From Candidatus Acidiferrales bacterium (GTDB lineage Bacteria; Acidobacteriota; Terriglobia; Acidiferrales; UBA7541): a stretch of DNA of 32,739 nt. This document shows positions 10,288 through 18,654 of the stretch, piece by piece; the first letter of the stretch is position 1, and each line of letters begins with the position of its first letter. The stretch is from positions 1 through 32,739 of the forward strand of contig JASHRN010000082.1 in NCBI GenBank assembly GCA_030037335.1. Direction: 5' to 3'. A model generated the notes under the pieces. The model was given only the letters and a program-made list of their open reading frames with translations. It searched no databases and was not told the origin of the DNA. Position numbers and translations under genes: made by a program.

Positions 10288-11448
10288 TTAGGCCGCGGCG
10301 AACTTTTGTGGCGCAGGGACGATCTCGCGAAATGCCGCCAGGAATTTCTGCATTTCCTCCGGCTTGCCCACCGAAACGCGGAGCCAGTTACCCATCGACG
10401 GGAATTTCCGTCCGACGATAATTTTCCGATCGTGGAAGGCTTTGATGACCGGCGTTACATCGCCTCCAGCGTCCACCATGAAAAAATTCGCTTGCGAAGG
10501 AATCACGCGGTAGCCGGATTTCGTTAGCTCGGCGGTAACCCATTTGCGCGTGTCATTCAGGCGTTTCTTATTTGTGGGCACAATTTCGGGATCTGCAATG
10601 CTGGCAACCGCCGCGGAAAGCACGGCGGTGTTGCCATTGTCGAAAAGCAATTCGCGATGCATCGCTTGAATGGTTTGTTTTTGCGCGATTGCGTAACCCA
10701 GCCGCATGCCCGCCATGCCATACACTTTCGAGAATGTACGCGTGACGATGAGATTCGGGTGCTGCGGAATCATGTCCACAACGCTTGCATAGCGCGGGTC
10801 TTCGACAAAATGAAAATAGGCTTCATCAACGAGCACGTAAACCGAAGGCGGAATTTGCGCGAGAAAATCGGCGAACTCAGCGCGCGTGTTGATCGTAGCG
10901 GTGGGATTGTTGGGGTTGCAGACATAAACGAGCCCGGTGTTGCTGGCCGATGCGCGGGCCATTGCCGGGAGGTCATGCCGAAAATCCGAAGTAAGCGGGA
11001 TTTTCACGGCGTTGGCGCGACAGACTTTTGCGTAATAGGTGACCGCTTCAAACGTAGGCTCGGCCACCACCAGCTGTTTGCTCGAGCCGACAAAGGTAGC
11101 ATCGCAGACGCGCAAAATCTCCGTCGAGCCGCAGCCGAGAATGACATTCTCGCGATCCACACCATGCAACTGCGCGATCGAACTGATGGCGCGGCCGTAG
11201 AGGTCGTCGGGATAGCGACAGGCGACCGCTTCCGAACCGGTGATTGCAGCTATGGCGTGCGGTGAAGGACCGTAGGGGTTTTCGTTGGAATTGATGAGAA
11301 TGGCATCCGCGCGGGAGAAACCTTTCAAACGTCCGCCGGTAACTCCTTGAAACAATTTTGGAGAGATGTACGCTCCGGCGAGAACGGCTCCTAGGGATTG
11401 GCCGAATTTTCTGCGTGAAAAACTGCTCCCGCGATTCCCGTCCAACAT
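10288..11448 (-). CDS. PLP-dependent aminotransferase, histidinol-phosphate aminotransferase-like, with twin-arginine signal
   Basis: NENPYGPSP, YVCNPNNPTATINT, VDEAYFHF, TRTFSKVYGMAGMRLGYAI. N-terminal FSRRKFGQSLGAVLAGAYI is Tat-like. SD GGAGGCGATC before the ATG. Confidence 0.88.
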   Translation of the reverse strand: MLDGNRGSSFSRRKFGQSLGAVLAGAYISPKLFQGVTGGRLKGFSRADAILINSNENPYGPSPHAIAAITGSEAVACRYPDDLYGRAISSIAQLHGVDRENVILGCGSTEILRVCDATFVGSSKQLVVAEPTFEAVTYYAKVCRANAVKIPLTSDFRHDLPAMARASASNTGLVYVCNPNNPTATINTRAEFADFLAQIPPSVYVLVDEAYFHFVEDPRYASVVDMIPQHPNLIVTRTFSKVYGMAGMRLGYAIAQKQTIQAMHRELLFDNGNTAVLSAAVASIADPEIVPTNKKRLNDTRKWVTAELTKSGYRVIPSQANFFMVDAGGDVTPVIKAFHDRKIIVGRKFPSMGNWLRVSVGKPEEMQKFLAAFREIVPAPQKFAAA

Positions 11449-11600
11449 GATCGCCTCCGACTCGGCGTGTAGCTACTCGTCTTGGAATTCCTGGTCGGAT
11501 TATCCGTCCGAAGCAAGCGATGTGCAAGCGACGCGGGGACTAAAAGGCTGTACCGTAGCATTCGTTGACCGGTCGTGAGCGGCGTCCTAAAATGGTGTAG

Positions 11601-12149
11601 GTGAAACGTTCCGGAAAAAAGAAAACAGCCAGGCGAGTGTCTCCGTCTAGAAACTCGAAAAATACAGCTTTGAAGACGGACAAGGCGCTGCGCGAGCAGC
11701 TCGTCAAGTTGCTGGACGGCGGCGAGGCGCATGCCGGCTGGCGCACGGCTCTTGCGGACATACCAGAAAATTTGCAAGGCGTGAAACCGAAAGGCGCGCC
11801 GCATACGGCCTGGCAACTGCTCGAGCACATGCGCATCGCCCAATGGGATATTTTGGAGTTTTCGCGGAATCCAAAGCACATTTCGCCGCAATTCCCCGAG
11901 GGGTATTGGCCGGCGACAGAAGCTCCGCCGGATTCGCGAGCGTGGAAGAAAAGCGTGGATGCTTTCGGGAGAGATTTGGCGGAAATGAGAAGGCTTGTGG
12001 GTGATTCAAAGACGAATCTCTTCGAACGCATTGCTCATGGAGACGGTCAGACCATTTTGCGCGAAGCTTTGCTGGTCGCAGACCATAATGCTTATCACCT
12101 TGGCCAGATCGTTTTAATCCGGAAAATGCTCGCAGCATGGCCGGAATGA
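11601..12149 (+). CDS. DinB superfamily protein
   Basis: PHTAWQLLEHMRIAQWDILEFSRNP and LLVADHNAYHLGQIVLIRKML; GTG start. Confidence 0.82.
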   Translation: MKRSGKKKTARRVSPSRNSKNTALKTDKALREQLVKLLDGGEAHAGWRTALADIPENLQGVKPKGAPHTAWQLLEHMRIAQWDILEFSRNPKHISPQFPEGYWPATEAPPDSRAWKKSVDAFGRDLAEMRRLVGDSKTNLFERIAHGDGQTILREALLVADHNAYHLGQIVLIRKMLAAWPE

Positions 12150-12177
12150 TCGGGAATTACTTTTCAAGGACCCTGAA

Positions 12178-14670
12178 TTGAAAAACAAAGCAGCAGTAAT
12201 TGAAGAAAACGCTTCGGCGGAAAAGCGGAACGGAAAGCGAGAAGCGATTTTCGACGCTTTTCGCCGATGGGGATATTACGAAGCCGACCTCGACCCGCTC
12301 GGCGATTTTAAGCCCGAGCCTGTGCCGGAGCTGGAACAGCTCTCGGGTGACGCGGCGGATGAGGCGCGCCGGATCTATTGCGGCACGATTGGCGCAGACT
12401 TCATGCACATTCTCGACGGCGAACGCCGCCGGTGGATTCAGGAGCGAATGGAGTCTCCGGCCCCTGGACCGGATCGCACGCGAATTCTCGAACGGCTGGT
12501 GCGCGCTGAACTTTTTGAGCAGGTCGTGCAAAGCCGTTATCTGGGTAACAAGAGATTTTCGCTCGAGGGACTGACTTCACTGATTCCCCTGCTGGATGAA
12601 ACTATCGAAAGGGCAGCAGAGCGCGGCGCGGAAGAGATTGTTCTGGGCATGAGCCACCGCGGACGACTGAATGTGATGATTCACATCGTGGGCCGCCCGG
12701 CGGAGGACATTTTCGCGCGCTTTGAGGAAGTGGATGCTCGGAGCGAGCTCGGCGGCGGCGACGTGAAGTACCATATCGGAGCAACGGGCGAATACACCAC
12801 GCTAAGTGGCCGGCCTATCGGAATTCATCTGGTATCCAATCCAAGCCATTTAGAAGCCGTGGATCCCGTAGCTTTGGGCCGCGCGCGCGCGAAGCAGACG
12901 CGTCGCGGTGAAAACGGAATCGTGCAGGTGCTGCCGGTCGTGATGCACGGTGACGCTGCGTTTGCCGGCCAGGGAATTTGGGCGGAGACGCTGAATTTTC
13001 TCATGATCGACGGATTCTCTGTTGGCGGAGGCGTGCACATTATTGTGAACAACCTCATCGGCTTCACGGCTACACCGGCGGAATGCCAGTCGTCGCGGTT
13101 TGCGTCGGATGTCGTCAAGCGGCTGCCAGTACCGATTTTTCATGTGAACGCCGAGGATCCCGATGCAGTGGTTCGCGTCGCAAGAATAGCCGTGGAATAT
13201 CGCTATACGTTTCAGAGTCCGGTGGTTATCGATTTAATCGGCTACCGGCGATACGGCCACAGCGAAGTGGACGACCCCACCATCACGCAGCCGCTGCGTT
13301 ATCGCAAGATTCAGGCGCATCCGCCGCTGTGGAAGCTGTATGCAGAGAGAACCGGAAGCGATCCGACCAGGACGGTAGAAGAGGTGCGCGCGGAATTCGA
13401 AGCGGCGCAGAAGAATGCGGTCAGCCTTGAGAAAATTCCAAAGATGTGGCAACTGCCTGCTTATTGGAACAATTACGAAGGCGGGATCTACAAGCCCGAA
13501 TTTGAAGTGGAAACGGGCGTGGGCCAGGACGCGCTTCGCGAGCTGACGGAAAAGCTAACCACCTATCCAGCCGATTTCGCGATTCATCCAAAAGTAAAAA
13601 AACTGCTCGAGCAGCGCGCAGCGATGGGCGCGGGGAAAACTTTGGTGGATTATGGAATGGCAGAGGCGCTTGCCTTCGGTTCATTGCTGACGGAAGGCGT
13701 GCCGGTGCGTTTGAGCGGGCAGGACAGCAAACGCGGAACCTTCAATCAACGCCATGCCGTGCTAATTGATACGGAGACCGAAAAGGAATTCGTGCCGCTG
13801 GCAAATGTTTCCGGCGACCAGGCGCGATTTGAGGTGTACAGCTCATCGCTTTCGGAAGCGTCCGTCATGGGCTTCGAATACGGCTTCAGCCGTGACTTTC
13901 CCGAGGCGCTGGTCCTATGGGAAGCACAATTCGGCGATTTCGCGAATGGCGCGCAGGTGATCATCGATCAGTTCATCGCGGCTGGCGAGGACAAATGGAA
14001 GCTGCTCTCGGGATTGGTACTCCTGCTGCCTCACGGCTATGAAGGGCAAGGTCCGGAGCATTCGAGCGCGCGCATCGAACGATATTTGCAACTGGCGGCG
14101 CACGATAATATTCAAGTCTGCCAGCCATCCAATGCTGCACAGTACTTTCATTTGTTGCGAAGACAAGCGCTGCGCCGGTGGCGCAAGCCTCTCGTCGTGT
14201 TCACGCCGAAGAGCATGCTGAGGAATCCGGCGGCGGCATCACCTATTGCTGACTTTTCCGCGCCCAAATTCCAAACTGTCTTGCCTGACTCGGAGGTGAC
14301 GGGGGCGGAGCGGGTTCTGCTTTGCACCGGGAAAATTGGTCACGAGCTGGCAGCGGAGAGGAAGCGACGGCAGGATAGCTCGACTGCAATCCTCTTCCTC
14401 GAGCAGATTTACCCGTTTCCAGAAAAAGAGCTCGAGGCGGTACTTGGACGATATTCCACGGCTCGAGATTTTGTCTGGGTGCAGGAAGAGCCGGCCAACA
14501 TGGGTGCATTTAATTTCGTTATGCCACGACTGGAACGCGTGCTGCGAGGGCATGCGGTGCGTTCAGTGAAACGCTCGGCCAGCGCGAGCCCGGCAACCGG
14601 CTCGGCAAAAGCACATGAGATGGAGCAAAAGACATTGCTGGCATTGGCTTTCGGCACCGGAAAAAACTAG
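12178..14670 (+). CDS. sucA: 2-oxoglutarate dehydrogenase E1 component (ThDP-dependent)
   Basis: TTG start with upstream AAGGA. GMSHRGRLNVMIHIVGRP, HLVSNPSHLEAVDPVALGRARAKQ, GDAAFAGQGIWAETLN, VNNLIGFTATPAECQSS, SGQDSKRGTFNQRHAVLID. Confidence 0.92.
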   Translation: MKNKAAVIEENASAEKRNGKREAIFDAFRRWGYYEADLDPLGDFKPEPVPELEQLSGDAADEARRIYCGTIGADFMHILDGERRRWIQERMESPAPGPDRTRILERLVRAELFEQVVQSRYLGNKRFSLEGLTSLIPLLDETIERAAERGAEEIVLGMSHRGRLNVMIHIVGRPAEDIFARFEEVDARSELGGGDVKYHIGATGEYTTLSGRPIGIHLVSNPSHLEAVDPVALGRARAKQTRRGENGIVQVLPVVMHGDAAFAGQGIWAETLNFLMIDGFSVGGGVHIIVNNLIGFTATPAECQSSRFASDVVKRLPVPIFHVNAEDPDAVVRVARIAVEYRYTFQSPVVIDLIGYRRYGHSEVDDPTITQPLRYRKIQAHPPLWKLYAERTGSDPTRTVEEVRAEFEAAQKNAVSLEKIPKMWQLPAYWNNYEGGIYKPEFEVETGVGQDALRELTEKLTTYPADFAIHPKVKKLLEQRAAMGAGKTLVDYGMAEALAFGSLLTEGVPVRLSGQDSKRGTFNQRHAVLIDTETEKEFVPLANVSGDQARFEVYSSSLSEASVMGFEYGFSRDFPEALVLWEAQFGDFANGAQVIIDQFIAAGEDKWKLLSGLVLLLPHGYEGQGPEHSSARIERYLQLAAHDNIQVCQPSNAAQYFHLLRRQALRRWRKPLVVFTPKSMLRNPAAASPIADFSAPKFQTVLPDSEVTGAERVLLCTGKIGHELAAERKRRQDSSTAILFLEQIYPFPEKELEAVLGRYSTARDFVWVQEEPANMGAFNFVMPRLERVLRGHAVRSVKRSASASPATGSAKAHEMEQKTLLALAFGTGKN

Positions 14671-14738
14671 AGAGCTCCGCAACAGATCTGCAACAGCATT
14701 TCCTCGAATTCTCGCGCTTGTCTGCGGTTCTCAAGCAC

Positions 14739-15392
14739 TTACCACGACGAACTGGAATGGTCGTACCCTCCGAAGTACCAGCGCACGCCGACGGTATTAT
14801 AGATGCCGAGCGGCTCTTTGTTCGGGCCCGAATCATATGGGCCGAGGTTTACATTGAATGGCGGAAACGAAGTAACGCCGTGGTTGGTGATGCGAAGTTC
14901 GAAGTGTTTGGGTAGAGCTACCGCCAGGCCCAGCGTTTTTTCGTAGGCGAGCGGGGCCATGGACCAGGTGTATTTGACTTGCGGAATGTTATCGCCAAAG
15001 AAGAAACGCGGCTCGTAGAAGAAGTACGCGTGGCGAAGAAACGTGCGCGCGAACGGCTGAAATTCGAGATACCCACCCATAATGTAGCGCGCGAACGCAG
15101 AACAGTTGGGCTGGGGTTGATTGCACCGACCAAGATCGGGCTCGTTATGGGGCGGCGCAATTTCGAAATCGGTATAACCGCGAAGAAAGCCCTTGCCAAA
15201 AAGTAGCGGCCCTGGGTCGCTGTGTTGCGGTGAGGAAAGCGCCTGTGCCAACGGAAGCTCGGCTGTTTGCACCGACGGTTGCAGCTCTGACGGCTCTTGC
15301 GCGTGGACATATCCGCTCAGCATTGCGAGGATGAGGACAACGATTGCAAAACGCAATGCGCACACCAATCTGTCAGATCCAATGGATGGCAT
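14739..15392 (-). CDS. Predicted outer-membrane beta-barrel or secreted protein
   Basis: Start at 15392 (SD GGAGCAAATT). Signal-like FAIVVLILAMLSGYVHAQ, aromatic-alternating strands, C-terminal GVRWYFGGYDHSSSSW. Confidence 0.55.
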   Translation of the reverse strand: MPSIGSDRLVCALRFAIVVLILAMLSGYVHAQEPSELQPSVQTAELPLAQALSSPQHSDPGPLLFGKGFLRGYTDFEIAPPHNEPDLGRCNQPQPNCSAFARYIMGGYLEFQPFARTFLRHAYFFYEPRFFFGDNIPQVKYTWSMAPLAYEKTLGLAVALPKHFELRITNHGVTSFPPFNVNLGPYDSGPNKEPLGIYNTVGVRWYFGGYDHSSSSW

Positions 15393-15438
15393 AATTTGCT
15401 CCTTCGAAGGATTGAAAAAAGTTGACGCCCGGGCGAAG

Positions 15439-16890
15439 CTACTCGAGACCGACCGTTCCACGAACCGATGCGATGAGCTTGGCGGAATCGTAACCGACGC
15501 CATCTTTGAAGACGAGTTCCGTTTTCTCGATGTCGCTGATATTTGCAGCCGGATTCCCATCAATCACGACGATGTCTGCTTGTTTGCCGGCTGCCAGAGT
15601 GCCGATGTGGTCGTCTTCGTCCAAAAAGCGCGCGCCATTTTCGGTATAGATGTGAATGGCCTCCGCGGGAGTGAATCCGGCTTGCACAAGCAGCTCCATC
15701 TCGCGCTGATCGCCGAAACCGGCTAAATCCCCGCCGTAGCCGGTGGGGTCCTCACCCGCCAAGAGCAGGCCACCTGCTCTTACGAAGTCGTATTCGAATT
15801 GCATTTCCTTCTTGAGCAGGCCCGGCCAAAGAGAATTAGCATTCTCGCCGATCAGCGAACGCGTGCTGAGATAAGCGATCGCCACTTCAGGCAGCATGGC
15901 CTCCAGGACGCGTTGCTCGAGCGGAGGCTGATTTGGTGCGTCGGTCTCGAAAATCACGATCGTTGACGTCACGGCGACGTGATGCGCAACAAGGTCACGG
16001 ATGGTGTCCTGCACAGGCGCGCTTTCAATGTCGATTTTTGAGAGCGTTTGCTCGGTGAGCTGTTGCGAGGGGCAAACGTCCGGTTCCTTGCCAGGGTCGA
16101 ATTCCGTATCAACCATGAGACCGTGCTCTAGGTCGTCGATACCCAAAGAAGCGGCTTCCTTGAAGCCAATGGAGCACAAGTGGCCTGTAATCGTGAGGTG
16201 GCGTTTGTGGGCCGCGTCGACAGCAGCAGCGAGCTCGGCACGCGTGATGTTCATGTATGCTTTGAAGGAAGTGGTGCCCTCATCGGCCCAATAATTGACT
16301 GTTTCACGCGCATCGTCGGGTCCAGTGAGTTCATGCATGACCGGCGTGAATGACCCGGGACCTTCGAGGTAAGGCGCAGTGATATGCATCTTGGGACCAG
16401 CGAGCTTGCCCGCGTCGATGAGCTTCTTCAGCTCCAAATCGGTGTACGGCTGAATGCTGCCGGTTGTGCGCATGGATGTGATTCCGCAAGCAAGATAGAG
16501 GCGCGGAAAACTAAACCCCATCTCGTTATACAGGGCCACGGCTCTGCGGCCTCCGGCAGGGTAGAACAGGTGCTCATGCATGCCGACGAGACCCGGTATT
16601 ACCGTTTTGCCTGAGAGGTCAAGCACTTGCGCATCAGCAGGAGCTGCTGTAGTGGACGCATCGCCGATCGTTTCGATTTCGTCGCCGGAAATGACGATGG
16701 TTTGGTCCTCACGGGCAGGGGATCCGGTTCCATCAATGACCCGTACGTGCGTAAGCGCAATCACGGGCGCGCTGACTTTCACAAATTCGCGAACGCCAGG
16801 TGCAAGGGATGTGACGGATTGCGCGTGAAGCGGGACGACGAAGCAAAGAAAACATCCAGCAAGCAAAGCGAAATGCGGTCTCTTTCTCAT
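15439..16890 (-). CDS. Amidohydrolase family protein with signal peptide (imidazolonepropionase-like)
   Basis: ATG at 16890 with SD GGAGATGGGG. ALTHVRVIDGTGSPAREDQTIVISGDEIETIG, VIPGLVGMHEHLFYP, HLTITGHLCS, LLAGEDPTGYGG, GTLAAGKQADIVVIDGNP. Confidence 0.9.
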   Translation of the reverse strand: MRKRPHFALLAGCFLCFVVPLHAQSVTSLAPGVREFVKVSAPVIALTHVRVIDGTGSPAREDQTIVISGDEIETIGDASTTAAPADAQVLDLSGKTVIPGLVGMHEHLFYPAGGRRAVALYNEMGFSFPRLYLACGITSMRTTGSIQPYTDLELKKLIDAGKLAGPKMHITAPYLEGPGSFTPVMHELTGPDDARETVNYWADEGTTSFKAYMNITRAELAAAVDAAHKRHLTITGHLCSIGFKEAASLGIDDLEHGLMVDTEFDPGKEPDVCPSQQLTEQTLSKIDIESAPVQDTIRDLVAHHVAVTSTIVIFETDAPNQPPLEQRVLEAMLPEVAIAYLSTRSLIGENANSLWPGLLKKEMQFEYDFVRAGGLLLAGEDPTGYGGDLAGFGDQREMELLVQAGFTPAEAIHIYTENGARFLDEDDHIGTLAAGKQADIVVIDGNPAANISDIEKTELVFKDGVGYDSAKLIASVRGTVGLE

Positions 16891-16961
16891 TCCCCATCTC
16901 CAGATTGAATTCGGCGTCATTTTGCTCCAACCCGCGTATCGAGGCAACGACAATGCGCTGA

Positions 16962-17108
16962 CTACCGCTGAAGGTTTTGCCGCCGAAGCTGCCGGAGCAT
17001 CTCGCCAAGGTCAGGGGCGCCCTTGATAATCACGATTGCGGTGATGAAAGCAAAAGCGCCGCCTGCAACAATCAGACAAACCGTCCAGAAGAGTTCCCAA
17101 ATTTTCAT
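16962..17108 (-). CDS. 48-aa predicted single-TM membrane microprotein, symporter-linked
   Basis: Own translation: MKIWELFWTVCLIVAGGAFAFITAIVIIKGAPDLGEMLRQLRRQNLQR*. GGGAGG lies 5 nt before the ATG. Starts 19 nt after the SSS stop. Not in the supplied ORF track, probably because of size. Confidence 0.8.
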   Translation of the reverse strand: MKIWELFWTVCLIVAGGAFAFITAIVIIKGAPDLGEMLRQLRRQNLQR

Positions 17109-17127
17109 CGCTGCCTCCCAGTCAAGT

Positions 17128-18654
17128 TCATGGCGCTCCCTCGCTCAGACCTTTACCGGTCAGCCGTACATCCTCGAAAGGAGAAGCAGCACGCTTCGCA
17201 AGCGCGCCCAGAAGAAAACCGCACGCGGCCAGTCCAAATGCCATAAATCCGGTCACATTTTCATTCCAATGCAGGAAAAAGAACGGAACGATCGCGCCCG
17301 CCGCACCAAGAATCATCGCCAAATAGCCAGCGAGGGTGTTTGCGCGTTTCCAATAGAGACCGCCGACGACGGATACAAACGCACCGGCCAGAAAAATAGT
17401 TCCGGTGATATTCAAATAGAGATAAACCGCTCCGGGAGGCGTGTAATAAAGTCCCCAGAACATCAGGAAAAGGCTTACAAAAAGATTGGCGACGCGATTG
17501 ACAAAAAGCTGCGCGCGCGAGCCGAGCGGTGTTTTGCCGAGCATGCCGCGAAGAGGAAGCACGACATCCTGCGAGATGACGGCACTCCAACCGAGAAGAT
17601 ACGAGCTATTGACCGACATCGTAGCGGCAAGCATTCCGGCGACGACGACACCGCGCACGCCCGGCCCCAAAATTGTGGTCAGCATTGCGGGCATTGCATC
17701 GATTGGCGCCATGGCATGGCCGTGAATTATAGGCAGCGGAATGCCTTTGTCGAGCATACCCGTGCCGAAAAGCGTCAGCGCAGCAATGCCCCAAAGCATC
17801 GGCAGCATACCGCGGCCGAGAAAAATAAACCCGGTCCAGGTCATCACGCGCTTCGATGTACGCGGGTCGCGCGTGGAAAAAATACGCATGGCCGTGGTCT
17901 GCCAGCAGGTAACAATCGAAAGCCACAGCAGCACTTGCCAGATCAGAAACGTCCAGCCGAATTTTGGACTGATTATTGGATTAAAACCGGCCGCACCCAT
18001 TGTGCTGGTCACTTTGTGAATGATGTTGCCCCATCCTGCAAAATGCACCGCGTAGATTGTGACGATGATCGTTGCGATCGAGAGAAGCGAATACTGCAAG
18101 AAGTCCGTGATGACCACTGATACCATTCCGCCGACGACCGTATAGAGCAGCTCAAGAAGCAAAATGGCAGTCATTACGGCGATCAAATAGCGCTGCGGAA
18201 TCCCGCTGACGATGGTGAGAAATTCGCCTTCGATTTTCAGGAACACACCCATGTTGAGAATTCCGCCCAGCGCCACGAGAATCCCTGTGAGCAGGCGCAG
18301 CCCTCGGCTGTAACGAACTTCGAAATACTCCGGAACGGTCATCAGACGAAGCTGGCGGAAGCGGCTGATGATGAACCCGGTGCGCCCTACGAAAATCATT
18401 ACCACACCGGAAATTAGCGCTGCCGCAAATGACGCAAACCCAAAGCGATAGCCCAGTTCCCCGTTGTACATGTAAGTGATCGTGCCGATTTCGGTGGCGG
18501 CGAGTGTTGCAATGCCGACATAAAGGCCGAGTTCGCGCCCGGCGACCAGGTAGTGGGAAACATCTCCAAGATAGCGTTTGCCCAAAAGGCCAATGATGAC
18601 GGAGCCAGCGAGATAGCCGACCACAATCAGCCAGTCGGCGGGCGTGAAGCTCAT
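17128..18654 (-). CDS. Sodium:solute symporter (SSS) family transporter
   Basis: 508-aa polytopic protein: DWLIVVGYLAGSVIIGLLGKRYLGDVSHYLVAGRELGLYVGIATLAATEIGTITYMYNGELGYRFG... ATGA overlap with the upstream GH gene. Confidence 0.92.
   Translation of the reverse strand: MSFTPADWLIVVGYLAGSVIIGLLGKRYLGDVSHYLVAGRELGLYVGIATLAATEIGTITYMYNGELGYRFGFASFAAALISGVVMIFVGRTGFIISRFRQLRLMTVPEYFEVRYSRGLRLLTGILVALGGILNMGVFLKIEGEFLTIVSGIPQRYLIAVMTAILLLELLYTVVGGMVSVVITDFLQYSLLSIATIIVTIYAVHFAGWGNIIHKVTSTMGAAGFNPIISPKFGWTFLIWQVLLWLSIVTCWQTTAMRIFSTRDPRTSKRVMTWTGFIFLGRGMLPMLWGIAALTLFGTGMLDKGIPLPIIHGHAMAPIDAMPAMLTTILGPGVRGVVVAGMLAATMSVNSSYLLGWSAVISQDVVLPLRGMLGKTPLGSRAQLFVNRVANLFVSLFLMFWGLYYTPPGAVYLYLNITGTIFLAGAFVSVVGGLYWKRANTLAGYLAMILGAAGAIVPFFFLHWNENVTGFMAFGLAACGFLLGALAKRAASPFEDVRLTGKGLSEGAP

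Noticed and set aside
10657-11265. 202-aa plus-strand ORF
   Set aside because: Antisense to the HisC-like aminotransferase. No coherent domain.
11540-12031. 163-aa minus-strand ORF (and 11391..11891)
   Set aside because: Antisense to the second DinB gene, whose His motif supports the plus frame.
15393-15563. Upstream extension of the OM-barrel ORF to 15563
   Set aside because: Overlaps the amidohydrolase C-terminus. ATG 15392 has a good SD and begins a signal peptide.
17023-18120. 365-aa plus-strand ORF
   Set aside because: Antisense to the SSS symporter and microprotein. Composition (H/R/K-rich) is typical of a shadow frame.
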